Below are positions 7,562 to 16,132 of a stretch of 38,216 bases of DNA, piece by piece. Position 1 is the stretch's first letter. Each line of letters begins with the position of its first letter. The notes below the pieces were generated by a model that saw nothing but the letters and a program-made list of their open reading frames with translations, was not told where the DNA came from and did no database searches. The position numbers and the translations under genes were made by a program. This DNA is from Bacteroidota bacterium (GTDB lineage: Bacteria; Bacteroidota; Bacteroidia; B-17B0; Aurantibacillaceae): positions 1 through 38,216 of the forward strand of contig JAHBTI010000028.1 of the NCBI GenBank assembly GCA_019638705.1, given 5' to 3'.

Positions 7562-9754
7562 TTAGCTGTTCTCGTCATCTTCTTCCTCCACCTCTTGTTC
7601 TTGCTCTTCCTCCTCTTTCTTAAAAATACCTGTAATTTTTCCTGTAATTTTTTTCACTTTCACCAATTGCTGCTCTACCGAGTTGCCTGTTATATCACCG
7701 CTGCGGCTGTCCTGCAAGGCTTTTGAAACTTCTGGGTATATGGTAAGAAAACTTGTAAACTCATTGTTTCGGCTTAGCTGTTTCGGCATTTCGTCCACAT
7801 GATAATTAAAACTTACCGTTTGTGCGCGGGCACTTAAAAAAATGTATAAGCAATCTTCCTGCACAGGCGTAACAGGTTCGTGATTTTCAAAAGACACCAC
7901 AGGAATGTAACGGTAAAAACTTTGTTTTTTATCATTAACGGCATCGGCAAAACTTTTAAGCGTTAAGCCATAACCGTAAATCACCACATCGTTGCCCAAC
8001 TGTTTTAACAGGGTATTAATTTGGTTTGCCGAACGCCCGAAATTGCTTCTTAATTCGGCGTTTGGCGTAAGCACCAACACAATTTTTTTAAACGAATTTA
8101 AGGGCTGAAGAATTTTTGAAATAATAACCGTTTGCTTTGCCTTAGCCAAAATGTTTTCTGAAACGCTTGAACTGATGAGGGGCGAAAGACTGTGCTGCGC
8201 TTTATAACTCAATAAAATATCGGAAATAGCGTAGGCTTTGGCGGTGCGCACAATGCCGTCCACAATGCTTAAATCCACTTTTTTCAGCACCTCTACTTTT
8301 TTGTCGCCGCTGGCAATTTGTTCGGCAACGCCCTCTACCACTTTTTTTACCAAATTAATTTTTTCGCCCGCATCTTCTTCGTCTTCCACAATTGACAGCG
8401 GATACAAAGGTTCGTGCGAAGTTTGGTCTTTAATTAATAAAGCCAAATCAATTAACCGCTGAATATTTTCGGGATTGCTTACAGGAATTAAAATGCGTTC
8501 GGGTTTGTCGCCGCTTGTTTTGCGCACCACTTCTTTTTCCTGCACGGCAATTTTGCGGGCGGCGCGTTCGGTTACAAACGAGCTTACCAAACACGAAATT
8601 AAAATGAGAATAATGGTGGCGTTTACCACGTTTTGGTCAAACAAGCCAATGTCAAATCCTACTTTAATAATGGCTAAGGTGGCGGCGGCGTGTGATACAC
8701 TCAACCCGAAAATAATATTACGCTCGTGTTTGGTGTATTTGCAAATTATGGCAGTAAACCAGGCGGCAATGTATTTTGAAAAAATACCCACTACACACAA
8801 AATGCCTGCAAAAATAAGTGCCTCGCTGCCTTTAAAAAACAAAGCCAAATCAACCAACATACCTGCGCTGATGAGGAAAAACGGAATGAACAGAGTATTG
8901 CCGATAAAAACAATGCGGTTCATTAAAATACTGCTGTGCGGAATAACTTTACTTAAACCCAAACCTGCCAAAAACGCGCCAATAATGGGTTCTACACCTG
9001 CAAGCTCACTTAAAAACCCTGAAATAAACACTACGGCAAGCACAAAAATGTAATGCGAACTTGCCTGTGCCTCGATGTTACGGAAAAACCAACGGCTTAC
9101 TCTTGGCAGCAAATAAAGCGTGGAAAACACCAACAACGCCAACGAAATAATTATGCGGATAAAAAACGCAGAACTTATTTCGCCGTTTACGGCATTGGTA
9201 ATAATGCCCAATAAAATCAGCACCGCGCTGTCGGTAATAATTGTTCCGCCAAACGTTACCTGCACCGCACGGTTTTTTATAATGCCCATATTGCTTACAA
9301 TGGGATAGCTTAACAAGGTGTGGGTGCTGAACATACTTGCCAAAAGCAATGCCGACCATAACGAGAAATGAAACACATAAATGCAAACAAAATACCCTGC
9401 AACAATGGGAATAAAAAAAGTGAGTGCGCCAAATATTAAACTTTTGTTGCGGTTGTTGTTAAATTCCTGCATATCAATTTCCAAACCTGCCAAAAACATA
9501 ATGTAGAGCAAGCCTGTTTTAGAAAGCAGTTCAAAACTGTCGGTGGACTGAATGATGTGCAGACATTTAGGACCGATAAACACGCCTGCCAAAACCAAAC
9601 CGATAACGCCCGGAATTTTGAAACGCCTGAACAATAACGGCGCAAAAAGAATAATTAATAACGTGAGCGCAAGAATTAATACAGGATTTGTTAAGGGCAG
9701 GTATTGGTTAAAAAAACGGCTGAAATGAGATAAATAATCCTGAAATGTACTCAT
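7562..9754 (-). CDS. CPA2-family cation/proton antiporter with C-terminal regulatory domain
   Basis: A 730-residue membrane protein. Residues of about 20-410 contain around twelve membrane segments with Na+/H+ exchanger (CPA2/KefB-like) signatures: RRFKIPGVIGLVLAGVFIGP, MFLAGLEIDMQEF, GGTIITDSAVLILLG and GVEPIIGAFLAGLGLS. The pair Thr-Asp in TITDSA is at the expected ion-site helix. After about residue 420 is a soluble region resembling tandem universal-stress-like folds (ERILIPVSNPENIQRLIDLA, KKIVLVLTPNAELRSNFG), then a very acidic tail (EEEEEQEQEVEEEDDENS). It probably exchanges Na+ or K+ for protons in the inner membrane. It begins 9 bases after the gene for an outer-membrane-like protein, so both share one transcript. 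Confidence 0.88.
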   Translation of the reverse strand: MSTFQDYLSHFSRFFNQYLPLTNPVLILALTLLIILFAPLLFRRFKIPGVIGLVLAGVFIGPKCLHIIQSTDSFELLSKTGLLYIMFLAGLEIDMQEFNNNRNKSLIFGALTFFIPIVAGYFVCIYVFHFSLWSALLLASMFSTHTLLSYPIVSNMGIIKNRAVQVTFGGTIITDSAVLILLGIITNAVNGEISSAFFIRIIISLALLVFSTLYLLPRVSRWFFRNIEAQASSHYIFVLAVVFISGFLSELAGVEPIIGAFLAGLGLSKVIPHSSILMNRIVFIGNTLFIPFFLISAGMLVDLALFFKGSEALIFAGILCVVGIFSKYIAAWFTAIICKYTKHERNIIFGLSVSHAAATLAIIKVGFDIGLFDQNVVNATIILILISCLVSSFVTERAARKIAVQEKEVVRKTSGDKPERILIPVSNPENIQRLIDLALLIKDQTSHEPLYPLSIVEDEEDAGEKINLVKKVVEGVAEQIASGDKKVEVLKKVDLSIVDGIVRTAKAYAISDILLSYKAQHSLSPLISSSVSENILAKAKQTVIISKILQPLNSFKKIVLVLTPNAELRSNFGRSANQINTLLKQLGNDVVIYGYGLTLKSFADAVNDKKQSFYRYIPVVSFENHEPVTPVQEDCLYIFLSARAQTVSFNYHVDEMPKQLSRNNEFTSFLTIYPEVSKALQDSRSGDITGNSVEQQLVKVKKITGKITGIFKKEEEEQEQEVEEEDDENS

Positions 9755-9763
9755 AAAGATTTT

Positions 9764-10462
9764 TTAAGTGTTCAGATAATAACGGTTGCGCGTGCCTCTG
9801 AAAATTTTCTTTAAAGCAATGCCAATGGGTGTCATGGTTACGTTATAGCGCACACCGCCCGAAATGCAAACGTCCATAATGTTCAGTTCGCTGCCTTTTA
9901 CCATGCCCACACGCATTTTGTAAGTAATAAAACCGCACAGGTTTTTGTAATACAGTTCGTAGCCCAAGCCTGCATTAAAGCCCCACCATTTTTTGCTTAC
10001 GCTTTGCTCCAGAGGAAACTCGCTTGCCAAATTCAAAAAATCGTTTTTGCCTGTAAAGTAACCCGAAAACACGTTGTAACTCACCCCCGAAATTAAAAAC
10101 AAATACGATTTTACTTTGTGAAAACGCCAGATAGCGTGCAAATTGGCTTCCGCGCTGCTTGCTTTTACGTTAAGCCAGGTAGGGGCAATGTTTATGTTCC
10201 GGTAATGCGTGTATTCAAAACTTGCGCGGTAAGGCTTATCGGAACGCCCGTAAGTTAAAGTGCCGTAATACCCCAAAGCCGAATTTTTTTCTTTTACGTT
10301 TTGTGCCAAAAATACCGAGCTGCCTGCCAAACCTGCGCCAATTCCTAAATCGGCAGTTTTTGGCTTTTTAGTTTCAGGAGTTTTGGTTTCTTGCTTGGTT
10401 TGAGAAAAACCAATGCTGCAAAACAACAACAGCGAAATAAAGTATAAACCACAACGTTTCAT
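9764..10462 (-). CDS. Predicted outer-membrane beta-barrel protein of unknown function
   Basis: A 232-residue protein with a signal peptide (MKRCGLYFISLLLFCSIGFSQ), then a Lys/Thr/Pro-rich linker (TKQETKTPETKKPKTAD) and a region of alternating aromatic strands (GYYGTLTYGRSDKPYRASFEY, shortened here; SYLFLISGVSYNVFSGYF; GFNAGLGYELYYKNLCGFITY). This suggests a small beta-barrel of eight to ten strands in the outer membrane. The ending RGTRNRYYLNT is not the usual aromatic barrel end, so the topology is uncertain. It is the first gene of a two-gene unit with the antiporter. A perfect TAnnTTTG box lies seven bases before the ATG. I do not recognise a named family. Confidence 0.7.
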   Translation of the reverse strand: MKRCGLYFISLLLFCSIGFSQTKQETKTPETKKPKTADLGIGAGLAGSSVFLAQNVKEKNSALGYYGTLTYGRSDKPYRASFEYTHYRNINIAPTWLNVKASSAEANLHAIWRFHKVKSYLFLISGVSYNVFSGYFTGKNDFLNLASEFPLEQSVSKKWWGFNAGLGYELYYKNLCGFITYKMRVGMVKGSELNIMDVCISGGVRYNVTMTPIGIALKKIFRGTRNRYYLNT

Positions 10463-10469
10463 ATTTTGA

Positions 10470-10477
10470 CAAATTTA
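10470..10477 (-). promoter_or_regulatory. Promoter -7 box seven bases before the start codon
   Basis: On the minus strand this reads TAAATTTG, an exact TAnnTTTG. The gap to the ATG at 10462 is only seven bases, so the transcript would have almost no leader. Confidence 0.5.
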
Positions 10478-10585
10478 ACGATTTAAACGTTTTAATTACG
10501 GACAATCAAATCCTAAAAGCAAAATTTGCCGAAAAAAATCAAAAATTACCCATTTTTGGTTACAAACTCAATTTATTTTTATATC

Positions 10586-10593
10586 TACTTTTG
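10586..10593 (+). promoter_or_regulatory. Promoter -7 box (TACTTTTG) of the 10621-14409 gene group
   Basis: TACTTTTG fits TAnnTTTG exactly and lies 27 bases before the ATG at 10621. TTTG occurs further upstream (10555-10558) but at a longer spacing than usual. Confidence 0.5.
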
Positions 10594-10620
10594 GGCACAT
10601 AATCTTAAAAAACAAGTAGT

Positions 10621-11331
10621 ATGCAAAAATTTAGAATAGACAGTTTGGAGTTTGAATTAACCAGCCCAAACACTTACAAAATAACAGGCACTTGCAACAG
10701 TAATCTGCCCGACACAGATGCTGACCCCTTAAACTGCAATTACAGCAACGCTACCGCAGGCAACAACGACAAAGATTTTTATATAGAAACCGAAGGTACG
10801 CAAACAGATAAAAAAAGAACATTTGTGTACACTAACTTGCAGTTTACCAATTTTGGTGCAAGAGATTATGCCGCCATTTGCTTTGCCGATACCTCTGAGG
10901 AAGGAATTGTAACACAGACGGCAGGTGTTTGTATTTATGACACTAAAAATCCGCCACCACACCAACATCACCTCATCACTACAGCCCCTCCCGCAAACCA
11001 TGTAAAAATTATGAAAATCCGCTTTATCCGTAATGGAGCAAGCGGTAGTTTTTCTATATACCTTGAAATGGAAAGCACAACCGGTACTTACTATACAATA
11101 AACAATGTGCAGCGGGTAATGGGCAATAATGGTATGCCTTATATTGCCGTACAGGTTACTGACAACGGCACAGGCAATACAACTACTTACGACAGCCCGG
11201 CAACATCGCCCATTGATTTAAGCGACACTTGTTTAAGAGGCTTACCGCTTGTAATTACTAACCAAGACCTCCAAAGCCCTATGGATTTGAGCGGTATTGC
11301 CATGAAAAAAATGCTTGTATTCATTAATTAA
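10621..11331 (+). CDS. Protein of unknown function, first gene of a kinase operon
   Basis: A 236-residue protein with no signal peptide or membrane segment, rich in Thr, Asn, Asp and Tyr. The text alternates like beta-strands (DSLEFELTSPNTYKITGTC, ARDYAAICFADTSEEGIVTQ, VKIMKIRFIRNGASGSFSIY) and contains a Pro/His linker (NPPPHQHHLITTAPP). Two halves may be separate beta-sandwich domains. I do not recognise the family. It has its own promoter box and is followed after 11 bases by a secreted-sensor histidine kinase and its regulator, so it may be a partner or product of that system; this is inference from position only. Confidence 0.7.
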   Translation: MQKFRIDSLEFELTSPNTYKITGTCNSNLPDTDADPLNCNYSNATAGNNDKDFYIETEGTQTDKKRTFVYTNLQFTNFGARDYAAICFADTSEEGIVTQTAGVCIYDTKNPPPHQHHLITTAPPANHVKIMKIRFIRNGASGSFSIYLEMESTTGTYYTINNVQRVMGNNGMPYIAVQVTDNGTGNTTTYDSPATSPIDLSDTCLRGLPLVITNQDLQSPMDLSGIAMKKMLVFIN

Positions 11332-11342
11332 TAAAACCCCTT

Positions 11343-13115
11343 TTGAAAAAGTTTAAACGTTACATAAGCATTTTTCTTTTAGCTCTTATGCCAAGTTTTT
11401 ATTTGGCTCAAATTGACAGTTTGTTAATGGATTTTGACACAAAAGAGCATTTGGGCTTTAGAGAACAGCATGAAATGCTGTATAAACTGCTGCAGGGCAA
11501 CACATACGGAAAAGACGGCTTCGATTACAAAACAGATATTTACCGCCGCTTGGGTATTTTGTTCCAACAAAACGGAGAGCGCGATATGGCAATTTATTTT
11601 TATAAAAAAGCCATTGGCTGTGCCGAAAAATCAAAGCACAAATACGCACGGTATAGTCAGGCTTCCAATATGAGCCAGTTAGGTGCGGCTTACTATGAAC
11701 TGAAAAACTACAAGCAGGCATACAATTATTTTAAACAGTCGTTTCAGTTAAATGCAGCAAACCCACCTCATTATCTTGATATGTCGCAAGAATGTTGCAA
11801 CATGGCAGAAATTTTGTTGCTGGAAAACAAGTTGGACTCCGCCCAAATTCTGTGCCTGCAAAGCCTTGACTATATGCGCAAATGGAGAAACGGGTCGGAC
11901 ACATCAAGAATAGGATTTAATTACTATTTACTTTCGCAAATTGCCTTAAAGAAACATGAGCTGAAAAACGCGCTGCGCTATTGCGAAACGGCGGTTGATT
12001 TGCTGAAAAAAGAGAACTATTTAGAACGTCTTATTTCTGCCCTCACACAAAAAGCCCTTGTTTTTGAAGCTATGCAGCAGCCCGACAGTGCTTTAAGCTA
12101 TTACCAAGCGGCTTATGCCACCGCCAAGTTTAAAAACTACAAAAAGCACATTGCCCAAACCGCGCAAGACCTTGCTTTGTTTTACGGCAATAAAAACGAA
12201 AAAGACAGTGCCATAAAATATTTGCATTTGCTCAACACCTATTCCGACACGCTGAAAAACGAAACCCTGATGCGCGTGTCGTATGAAATGCTTACCAAAT
12301 ACGACACCGAAACAAAGGAAACAGCACTTAACCACCAAACTAAACTCAACCAACAAATGAAAATACAAATCATCATACTTACCGGTTTGGTGTTTATGCT
12401 GATAATAGCGGTATTTTTTATACTGCGCAGCATACGCCAGCAACGCAAAATAAGAGAAAAAGATATGGAACTGAACCAAGCCAACGCCATGATAAGAGGA
12501 CAGGACGAAGAACGCGAACGCATAGCCCGCGAATTGCACGACCGTGTAGGCTCAATGCTTTCAACGGTAAAACTGCATTTCAGCTCTATGGAAGAGCACC
12601 TGAGCGGATTGCTTAGCCAACAGCGCACTGCTTACGAAAAAACCATTCATCTGCTTGACGAAACATACGAGGAGGTTCGCCGCATTTCGCACGACTTAGA
12701 CACAGGTTTGCTCGGGCAGTTTGGCTTGCGCACCGCCATGATGCAATTAACGCAGCTCATTCAGTCTGCCAACAAGCTGCGCGTGCAGTACCTTGACAAT
12801 GATTTGCGCCCCGAACTCTACAAAAAACACGAAACCGATTTATACCGCATTACTCAGGAACTGCTGAGCAACACCATAAAATATGCCGATGCCAAAGAAG
12901 TGAGCATACAGTTAAGCAAAAGCAACGGAAATTTGGTGTTTTCGTATGAGGACGACGGCAGGGGCTTTTCAAAAGATATATTAAAGCAGTCAAAAGGCAT
13001 TGGTTACACCAACATTGATTCGCGCGTAAAGAAAATGAAAGGCACTTGGCATTTGGATACAAGCGCAGGCAACGGAGTAAGTTTAATTATAGAAATACCG
13101 CTGAGTGAAAACTAA
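11343..13115 (+). CDS. TPR-containing sensor histidine kinase (NarL/HisKA_3 class)
   Basis: A 590-residue sensor kinase. The N-terminus MKKFKRYISIFLLALMPSF is a signal peptide, then about residues 40-330 are TPR-like helical repeats in the periplasm (IYRRLGILFQQNGERDMAIY, AYYELKNYKQAYNYFKQSF). A membrane helix at about 340-362 leads to a HisKA_3 domain with the phospho-acceptor His399 in RIARELHDRVGSML, and a HATPase_c domain (ITQELLSNTIKYADA, EDDGRGF, GIGYTNI). The start is a TTG at 11343; it is preferred because it gives the basic start of the signal peptide, whereas the next ATG falls inside it. The 3' end overlaps the response-regulator gene by 11 bases, showing the pair works together. 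Confidence 0.93.
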   Translation: MKKFKRYISIFLLALMPSFYLAQIDSLLMDFDTKEHLGFREQHEMLYKLLQGNTYGKDGFDYKTDIYRRLGILFQQNGERDMAIYFYKKAIGCAEKSKHKYARYSQASNMSQLGAAYYELKNYKQAYNYFKQSFQLNAANPPHYLDMSQECCNMAEILLLENKLDSAQILCLQSLDYMRKWRNGSDTSRIGFNYYLLSQIALKKHELKNALRYCETAVDLLKKENYLERLISALTQKALVFEAMQQPDSALSYYQAAYATAKFKNYKKHIAQTAQDLALFYGNKNEKDSAIKYLHLLNTYSDTLKNETLMRVSYEMLTKYDTETKETALNHQTKLNQQMKIQIIILTGLVFMLIIAVFFILRSIRQQRKIREKDMELNQANAMIRGQDEERERIARELHDRVGSMLSTVKLHFSSMEEHLSGLLSQQRTAYEKTIHLLDETYEEVRRISHDLDTGLLGQFGLRTAMMQLTQLIQSANKLRVQYLDNDLRPELYKKHETDLYRITQELLSNTIKYADAKEVSIQLSKSNGNLVFSYEDDGRGFSKDILKQSKGIGYTNIDSRVKKMKGTWHLDTSAGNGVSLIIEIPLSEN

Positions 13116-13743
13116 AATAATAATAGCTGACGACCATTTGTTGTTTGCCGAAGGACTAAGCAATATTTTAAAAACCGAAGAGGGGATAGAAATTGCAGCC
13201 ATTGTAAGCAACGGCGAAGAACTGATGAAAATTCTTGACAAACAAGATGTCAATTTGGTATTGCTTGACCTCTCTATGCCCAAAATGAACGGCTTGGAAG
13301 CTGCCGCCCAAATTGCCAAAGCACACCCCTTTGTAAAAACTTTGGTAATCAGCATGAAAGAAGAGCTTGAAATTGTGAGAGAACTTGTTGAAATTGGCGT
13401 AAAAGGCATACTTCCAAAAAATACAGGCAAAGCAGAGCTTCTGCGCGCCATAAACGCCGTGATGAACGGTAACAATTATTACAGCCAACGCATTACCGAC
13501 CGCTTAAACGAGTATAACCAAAACGGAAAACCACAAGAAAAATGGCACTTATCAAAACGCGAAAAAGAAGTGCTGCAACTTATGTACGAGGGATTAGATG
13601 CCGTACAAATAGGCGAAAAACTTTTTTTAAGCGAGTTTACCATTATCACACACCGCAAACGGCTTTATGAAAAAAGCAAAACCAACAAATCTTACCTTTT
13701 GATAAAGAAAGCCATAGAGTTGGGTTACATTAAAGAGTTGTGA
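13105..13743 (+). CDS. LuxR/NarL-family response regulator
   Basis: A 212-residue two-domain regulator. Residues 1-120 are a receiver with Asp9-Asp10, the phosphorylated Asp55 (LVLLDLSMPKMNG) and the conserved Lys in GVKGILPKNT. Residues of about 148-212 are a LuxR-type helix-turn-helix (LSKREKEVLQLMYEGLDAVQ, EFTIITHRKRLYEKSKT). It starts at a GTG at 13105, inside the end of the kinase gene, so translation is probably coupled. It would be phosphorylated by the kinase and bind DNA; the targets are unknown, with the neighbouring secreted-protein genes as obvious candidates. Confidence 0.95.
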   Translation: MKTKIIIADDHLLFAEGLSNILKTEEGIEIAAIVSNGEELMKILDKQDVNLVLLDLSMPKMNGLEAAAQIAKAHPFVKTLVISMKEELEIVRELVEIGVKGILPKNTGKAELLRAINAVMNGNNYYSQRITDRLNEYNQNGKPQEKWHLSKREKEVLQLMYEGLDAVQIGEKLFLSEFTIITHRKRLYEKSKTNKSYLLIKKAIELGYIKEL

Positions 13744-13754
13744 TAAAAAAAAAC

Positions 13755-13762
13755 TACATTTG
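13755..13762 (+). promoter_or_regulatory. Promoter -7 box five bases before a start codon
   Basis: TACATTTG matches TAnnTTTG exactly and ends five bases before the ATG at 13768. If used, the transcript would be leaderless or nearly so. Confidence 0.4.
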
Positions 13763-13767
13763 TGTTA

Positions 13768-14409
13768 ATGAAATTACGTTTTGTCTTAATAATTACTCTG
13801 CTGTTTGCTTTCGGCATTTCCGTAAAAAGTCAAACCGCAAAAACAAACGATTTGCCTTTAATTCAGTTTTCGGGCGTGGTGCTTGACCAAGACAGTTTAA
13901 CCCCAATTCCGTTTGTAGCTATTTTAATTAAAAACACCAAACGCGGTACGGTAAGTGATTTCTACGGATTTTTCAGCGTGGTGTTAAGTCCGGGTGATGA
14001 ATTGGAATTTCATTCGGTAACACATAAAGTGCGCAGCTACCAGGTGCCCGATACCTTGCGGCAAAAATATTATTACGCCATTCAGGTACTGGCAAAAGAC
14101 ACCATTCAATTGCCGATGGTGGAGGTTCACCCTTGGCCCAGCAAAGACGAGTTTAAACGCGCGTTTTTAAATCTTGACCTTAGCAATACCGATTACGAAC
14201 GTGCCGAAAATAATTTGCAGCGCGATGCCTTGTCGTACTTGGAAAGAAATCAAACGGCTGATGCGGCTTTAAATTACAAGTATGTTATGCAGGCGTATTA
14301 CACCAAAGTTTACACCGCAGGTCAGCAGCCTGTAAATAATTTGCTCAATCCTTTAAAGTGGGCTGAGTTTATTGATGCGTGGCGAAAAGGGAAGTTGAAG
14401 GTAAAATAG
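13768..14409 (+). CDS. Secreted protein with carboxypeptidase-regulatory-like domain
   Basis: A 213-residue protein starting at the ATG at 13768; an in-frame GTG six bases earlier gives only two extra residues. It has a signal peptide (MKLRFVLIITLLFAFGISVKSQ) and a beta-sandwich of the carboxypeptidase-regulatory-like type at about residues 32-115 (FSGVVLDQDSLTPIPFVAIL, KRGTVSDFYGFFSVVLSPGD). The remainder is helical and polar (WPSKDEFKRAFLNLDLSNTD, LERNQTADAALNYKYVMQAY). Proteins of this form are common in Bacteroidota envelopes and have no assigned reaction. It follows the response-regulator gene by 24 bases and may be in the same operon or use its own promoter box. Confidence 0.8.
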   Translation: MKLRFVLIITLLFAFGISVKSQTAKTNDLPLIQFSGVVLDQDSLTPIPFVAILIKNTKRGTVSDFYGFFSVVLSPGDELEFHSVTHKVRSYQVPDTLRQKYYYAIQVLAKDTIQLPMVEVHPWPSKDEFKRAFLNLDLSNTDYERAENNLQRDALSYLERNQTADAALNYKYVMQAYYTKVYTAGQQPVNNLLNPLKWAEFIDAWRKGKLKVK

Positions 14410-14463
14410 TTTTGAGTTTTTAGTGCTTAGTTTTGAATATGAGTAACAACTATTAAACACTAT

Positions 14464-14665
14464 GAGCCTGTTTAAATTTCATATTGGAAATTTGTTATGG
14501 TAATCCCGAAGGGGTCGCATAGATTGAAAAAGTTTTGTTTTTATAAAATTTCACCCGCTTCGGGGTTCTGTTGAAGTTTATTTAGTCTTTTTACAATCCT
14601 ATCATTCCTTCGGAATTAGCATATTGACCATAATAAATTCCTGAAACAAAAATTTAAACAGGCTC
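14464..14665. mobile_element. MITE-like element of 202 bp with 16-bp perfect terminal inverted repeats
   Basis: GAGCCTGTTTAAATTT at 14464-14479 recurs in exact inverted form at 14650-14665. Both ends are flanked by TAT (14461-14463 and 14666-14668), consistent with a 3-base target duplication. Further inside, CCCGAAGGGGT (14505-14515) pairs imperfectly with ACCCGCTTCGGGG (14553-14565), and TTATGGT recurs near both ends, so the whole element is a long imperfect palindrome. There is no transposase frame inside, so it would be non-autonomous. The last base of the element is the G of the TAG stop of the O-methyltransferase gene on the minus strand. Confidence 0.75.
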
Positions 14666-15300
14666 TATAATTTCCTCATCAAAAGAAGTCCATCTCTTAC
14701 AGGCAGCAACAAATTTTCCACACGTTTATCGTTTTTAATTTTTTGATTGAAACTGTGAATGATTTGTGTGTCGCTGTCTTTTTTCTCGTTTAAAACTTTT
14801 CCGCTCCACAGCACATTGTCGGCTATAATTAATCCGCCGCTGTTTACTTTATCAATTACCAAATCAAAATACAGAGGGTAATTTGGTTTATCGGCATCAA
14901 TAAAAACCAAATCAAATTTTTGCTGAAGTGTGGGTATAACTTGCTGCGCTTGGGCTTCAATCAATTCTATTTTATTGGCATAAGGTGATTTTTGAAAAAA
15001 CTGTCCGGCGAAAAAATTAGTTTCTTCGTTTGGGTCAATGGTGAGGAGTTTTCCGTTTTCGGGCAACCCTTCGGCTAAACACAATGCCGAATACCCTGTG
15101 TAGGTACCTATTTCCAAAATAAATTCCGGTTTCATCATCTTGGAAAGAAAACTCAAAAAACGCCCCTGTAAATGTCCGCTTAACATACGCGGACTGCGAA
15201 TTTTTAAATGCGTTTCGCGGTGTAACTGTTTCAGCAAATCGTTTTCCGCTTCCGAAAAATGTTCGCAGTAGCTTAAAAGTTTGTCGTCAATAAATTCCAT
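14665..15300 (-). CDS. SAM-dependent O-methyltransferase (family 3)
   Basis: A 211-residue class I methyltransferase of the catechol/caffeoyl-CoA O-methyltransferase type. The SAM-binding motif is LEIGTYTGYSALCLAEGLPE, with the acidic residue after strand 2 in LLTIDPNEE. DLVFIDADKPNYPLYFDLV and GGLIIADNVLWSGKVL supply the metal and catalytic-loop residues. The methyl acceptor is not predictable. The protein is cytoplasmic and of normal length, ending VRDGLLLMRKL. The stop codon coincides with the end of a MITE-like element, which has not changed the protein end. It is the last gene of a unit with a Fur-family regulator and a STAS protein, eight bases after the STAS gene. Confidence 0.93.
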   Translation of the reverse strand: MEFIDDKLLSYCEHFSEAENDLLKQLHRETHLKIRSPRMLSGHLQGRFLSFLSKMMKPEFILEIGTYTGYSALCLAEGLPENGKLLTIDPNEETNFFAGQFFQKSPYANKIELIEAQAQQVIPTLQQKFDLVFIDADKPNYPLYFDLVIDKVNSGGLIIADNVLWSGKVLNEKKDSDTQIIHSFNQKIKNDKRVENLLLPVRDGLLLMRKL

Positions 15301-15308
15301 GTAAAAAA

Positions 15309-15656
15309 TTACACTCCCAACATACTTAACGCCTTTTGTTTGCCGTCAGCCACTTTAAACAAGGTGTGGAGTTTGGTAATCAAAATTAACTCGTTTGTTT
15401 TTTTATTCATGTTAAACAACACGGCTTCACCGCCGCCCACGCGGGCTTTGGTTAAAACCTGTATTAAGGTATTTAATCCGCTGCTGTTCATATAGGTTAA
15501 TTTTTCAAGGTCAATAGCCCATTTGTTGCAATTTTCTTTTGCAAGCTCGTCTATCTTTTCAAGCAAGCCTGCGGCTTGGCTCTTTTCAATTAAATTGCCG
15601 CTTAATGCGATAACGGCATGATGACCGTCTTTAGAAACTGAAAAATCAAAAATCAT
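15309..15656 (-). CDS. STAS-domain protein (anti-sigma-factor antagonist type)
   Basis: A 115-residue single STAS domain. The motif LTYMNSSGLNTLI carries Ser58-Ser59-Gly60 at the position of the phosphorylated serine of SpoIIAA-type antagonists, with Asn in place of the more usual Asp before it. Such proteins bind an anti-sigma kinase when unphosphorylated and release a sigma factor. No kinase, phosphatase or sigma-factor gene is seen in the window, so its partner must be elsewhere. It lies 5 bases after the Fur-family gene and 8 bases before the O-methyltransferase gene, so the three are co-transcribed. Domain identity is secure; the pathway is inference. Confidence 0.9.
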   Translation of the reverse strand: MIFDFSVSKDGHHAVIALSGNLIEKSQAAGLLEKIDELAKENCNKWAIDLEKLTYMNSSGLNTLIQVLTKARVGGGEAVLFNMNKKTNELILITKLHTLFKVADGKQKALSMLGV

Positions 15657-15661
15657 AATTG

Positions 15662-16132
15662 TTATTTTTTAAAATGTTGGCATTGTCCTGTTTCAGTAAG
15701 CTGGCGGCACTTTGCAAAAAAATTCAGCGAATGGTGCTGCACATCAAAGCGCAGCATATCTTCGGTGCTGCGCTGAATTTGCATAATGCGCGGGTCGCAA
15801 AACTCAAATACTTTTTCGCAATCGGTGCATATTAAATGGTCGTGTTGCCTGTATTTATAAGCCCGCTCAAACTGAGCCAAATTTTTGCCGAACTGATGTT
15901 TAATTACCAAACCTGCGTCTAACAGTATTTCCATGTTGTTATACAAAGTAGCGCGGCTTACACGGTATTTTTTATTTTTCATCATCACATACAGTTGCTC
16001 AATATCAAAATGACCGTTGTGAGAATAAATTTCGTTTAATATCGCAAAGCGTTCAGACGTTTTGCGGTGTTTATTTATTTCCAAATAATTTGTCAAAATT
16101 TTATTGACTGCATCTTTGGTTTCTTCGTTCAT
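15662..16132 (-). CDS. Fur-family metal-dependent transcription regulator
   Basis: A 156-residue regulator with an N-terminal winged helix (about 15-90; KTSERFAILNEIYSHNGHF, VSRATLYNNMEILLDAGLV) and a metal-binding dimerisation domain with His97-Asp98-His99 and the zinc pair Cys102-x2-Cys105 (HDHLICTDCEKVFEF), plus His133-His134 and later Cys142 and Cys151, the second pair of a structural zinc site. It could be Fur (iron), PerR or Zur; residues alone do not decide. It is the first gene of an operon with STAS and O-methyltransferase genes. An AT-rich near-palindrome at about 16155-16188 may contain its promoter and self-binding site (unproven). Confidence 0.92.
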   Translation of the reverse strand: MNEETKDAVNKILTNYLEINKHRKTSERFAILNEIYSHNGHFDIEQLYVMMKNKKYRVSRATLYNNMEILLDAGLVIKHQFGKNLAQFERAYKYRQHDHLICTDCEKVFEFCDPRIMQIQRSTEDMLRFDVQHHSLNFFAKCRQLTETGQCQHFKK

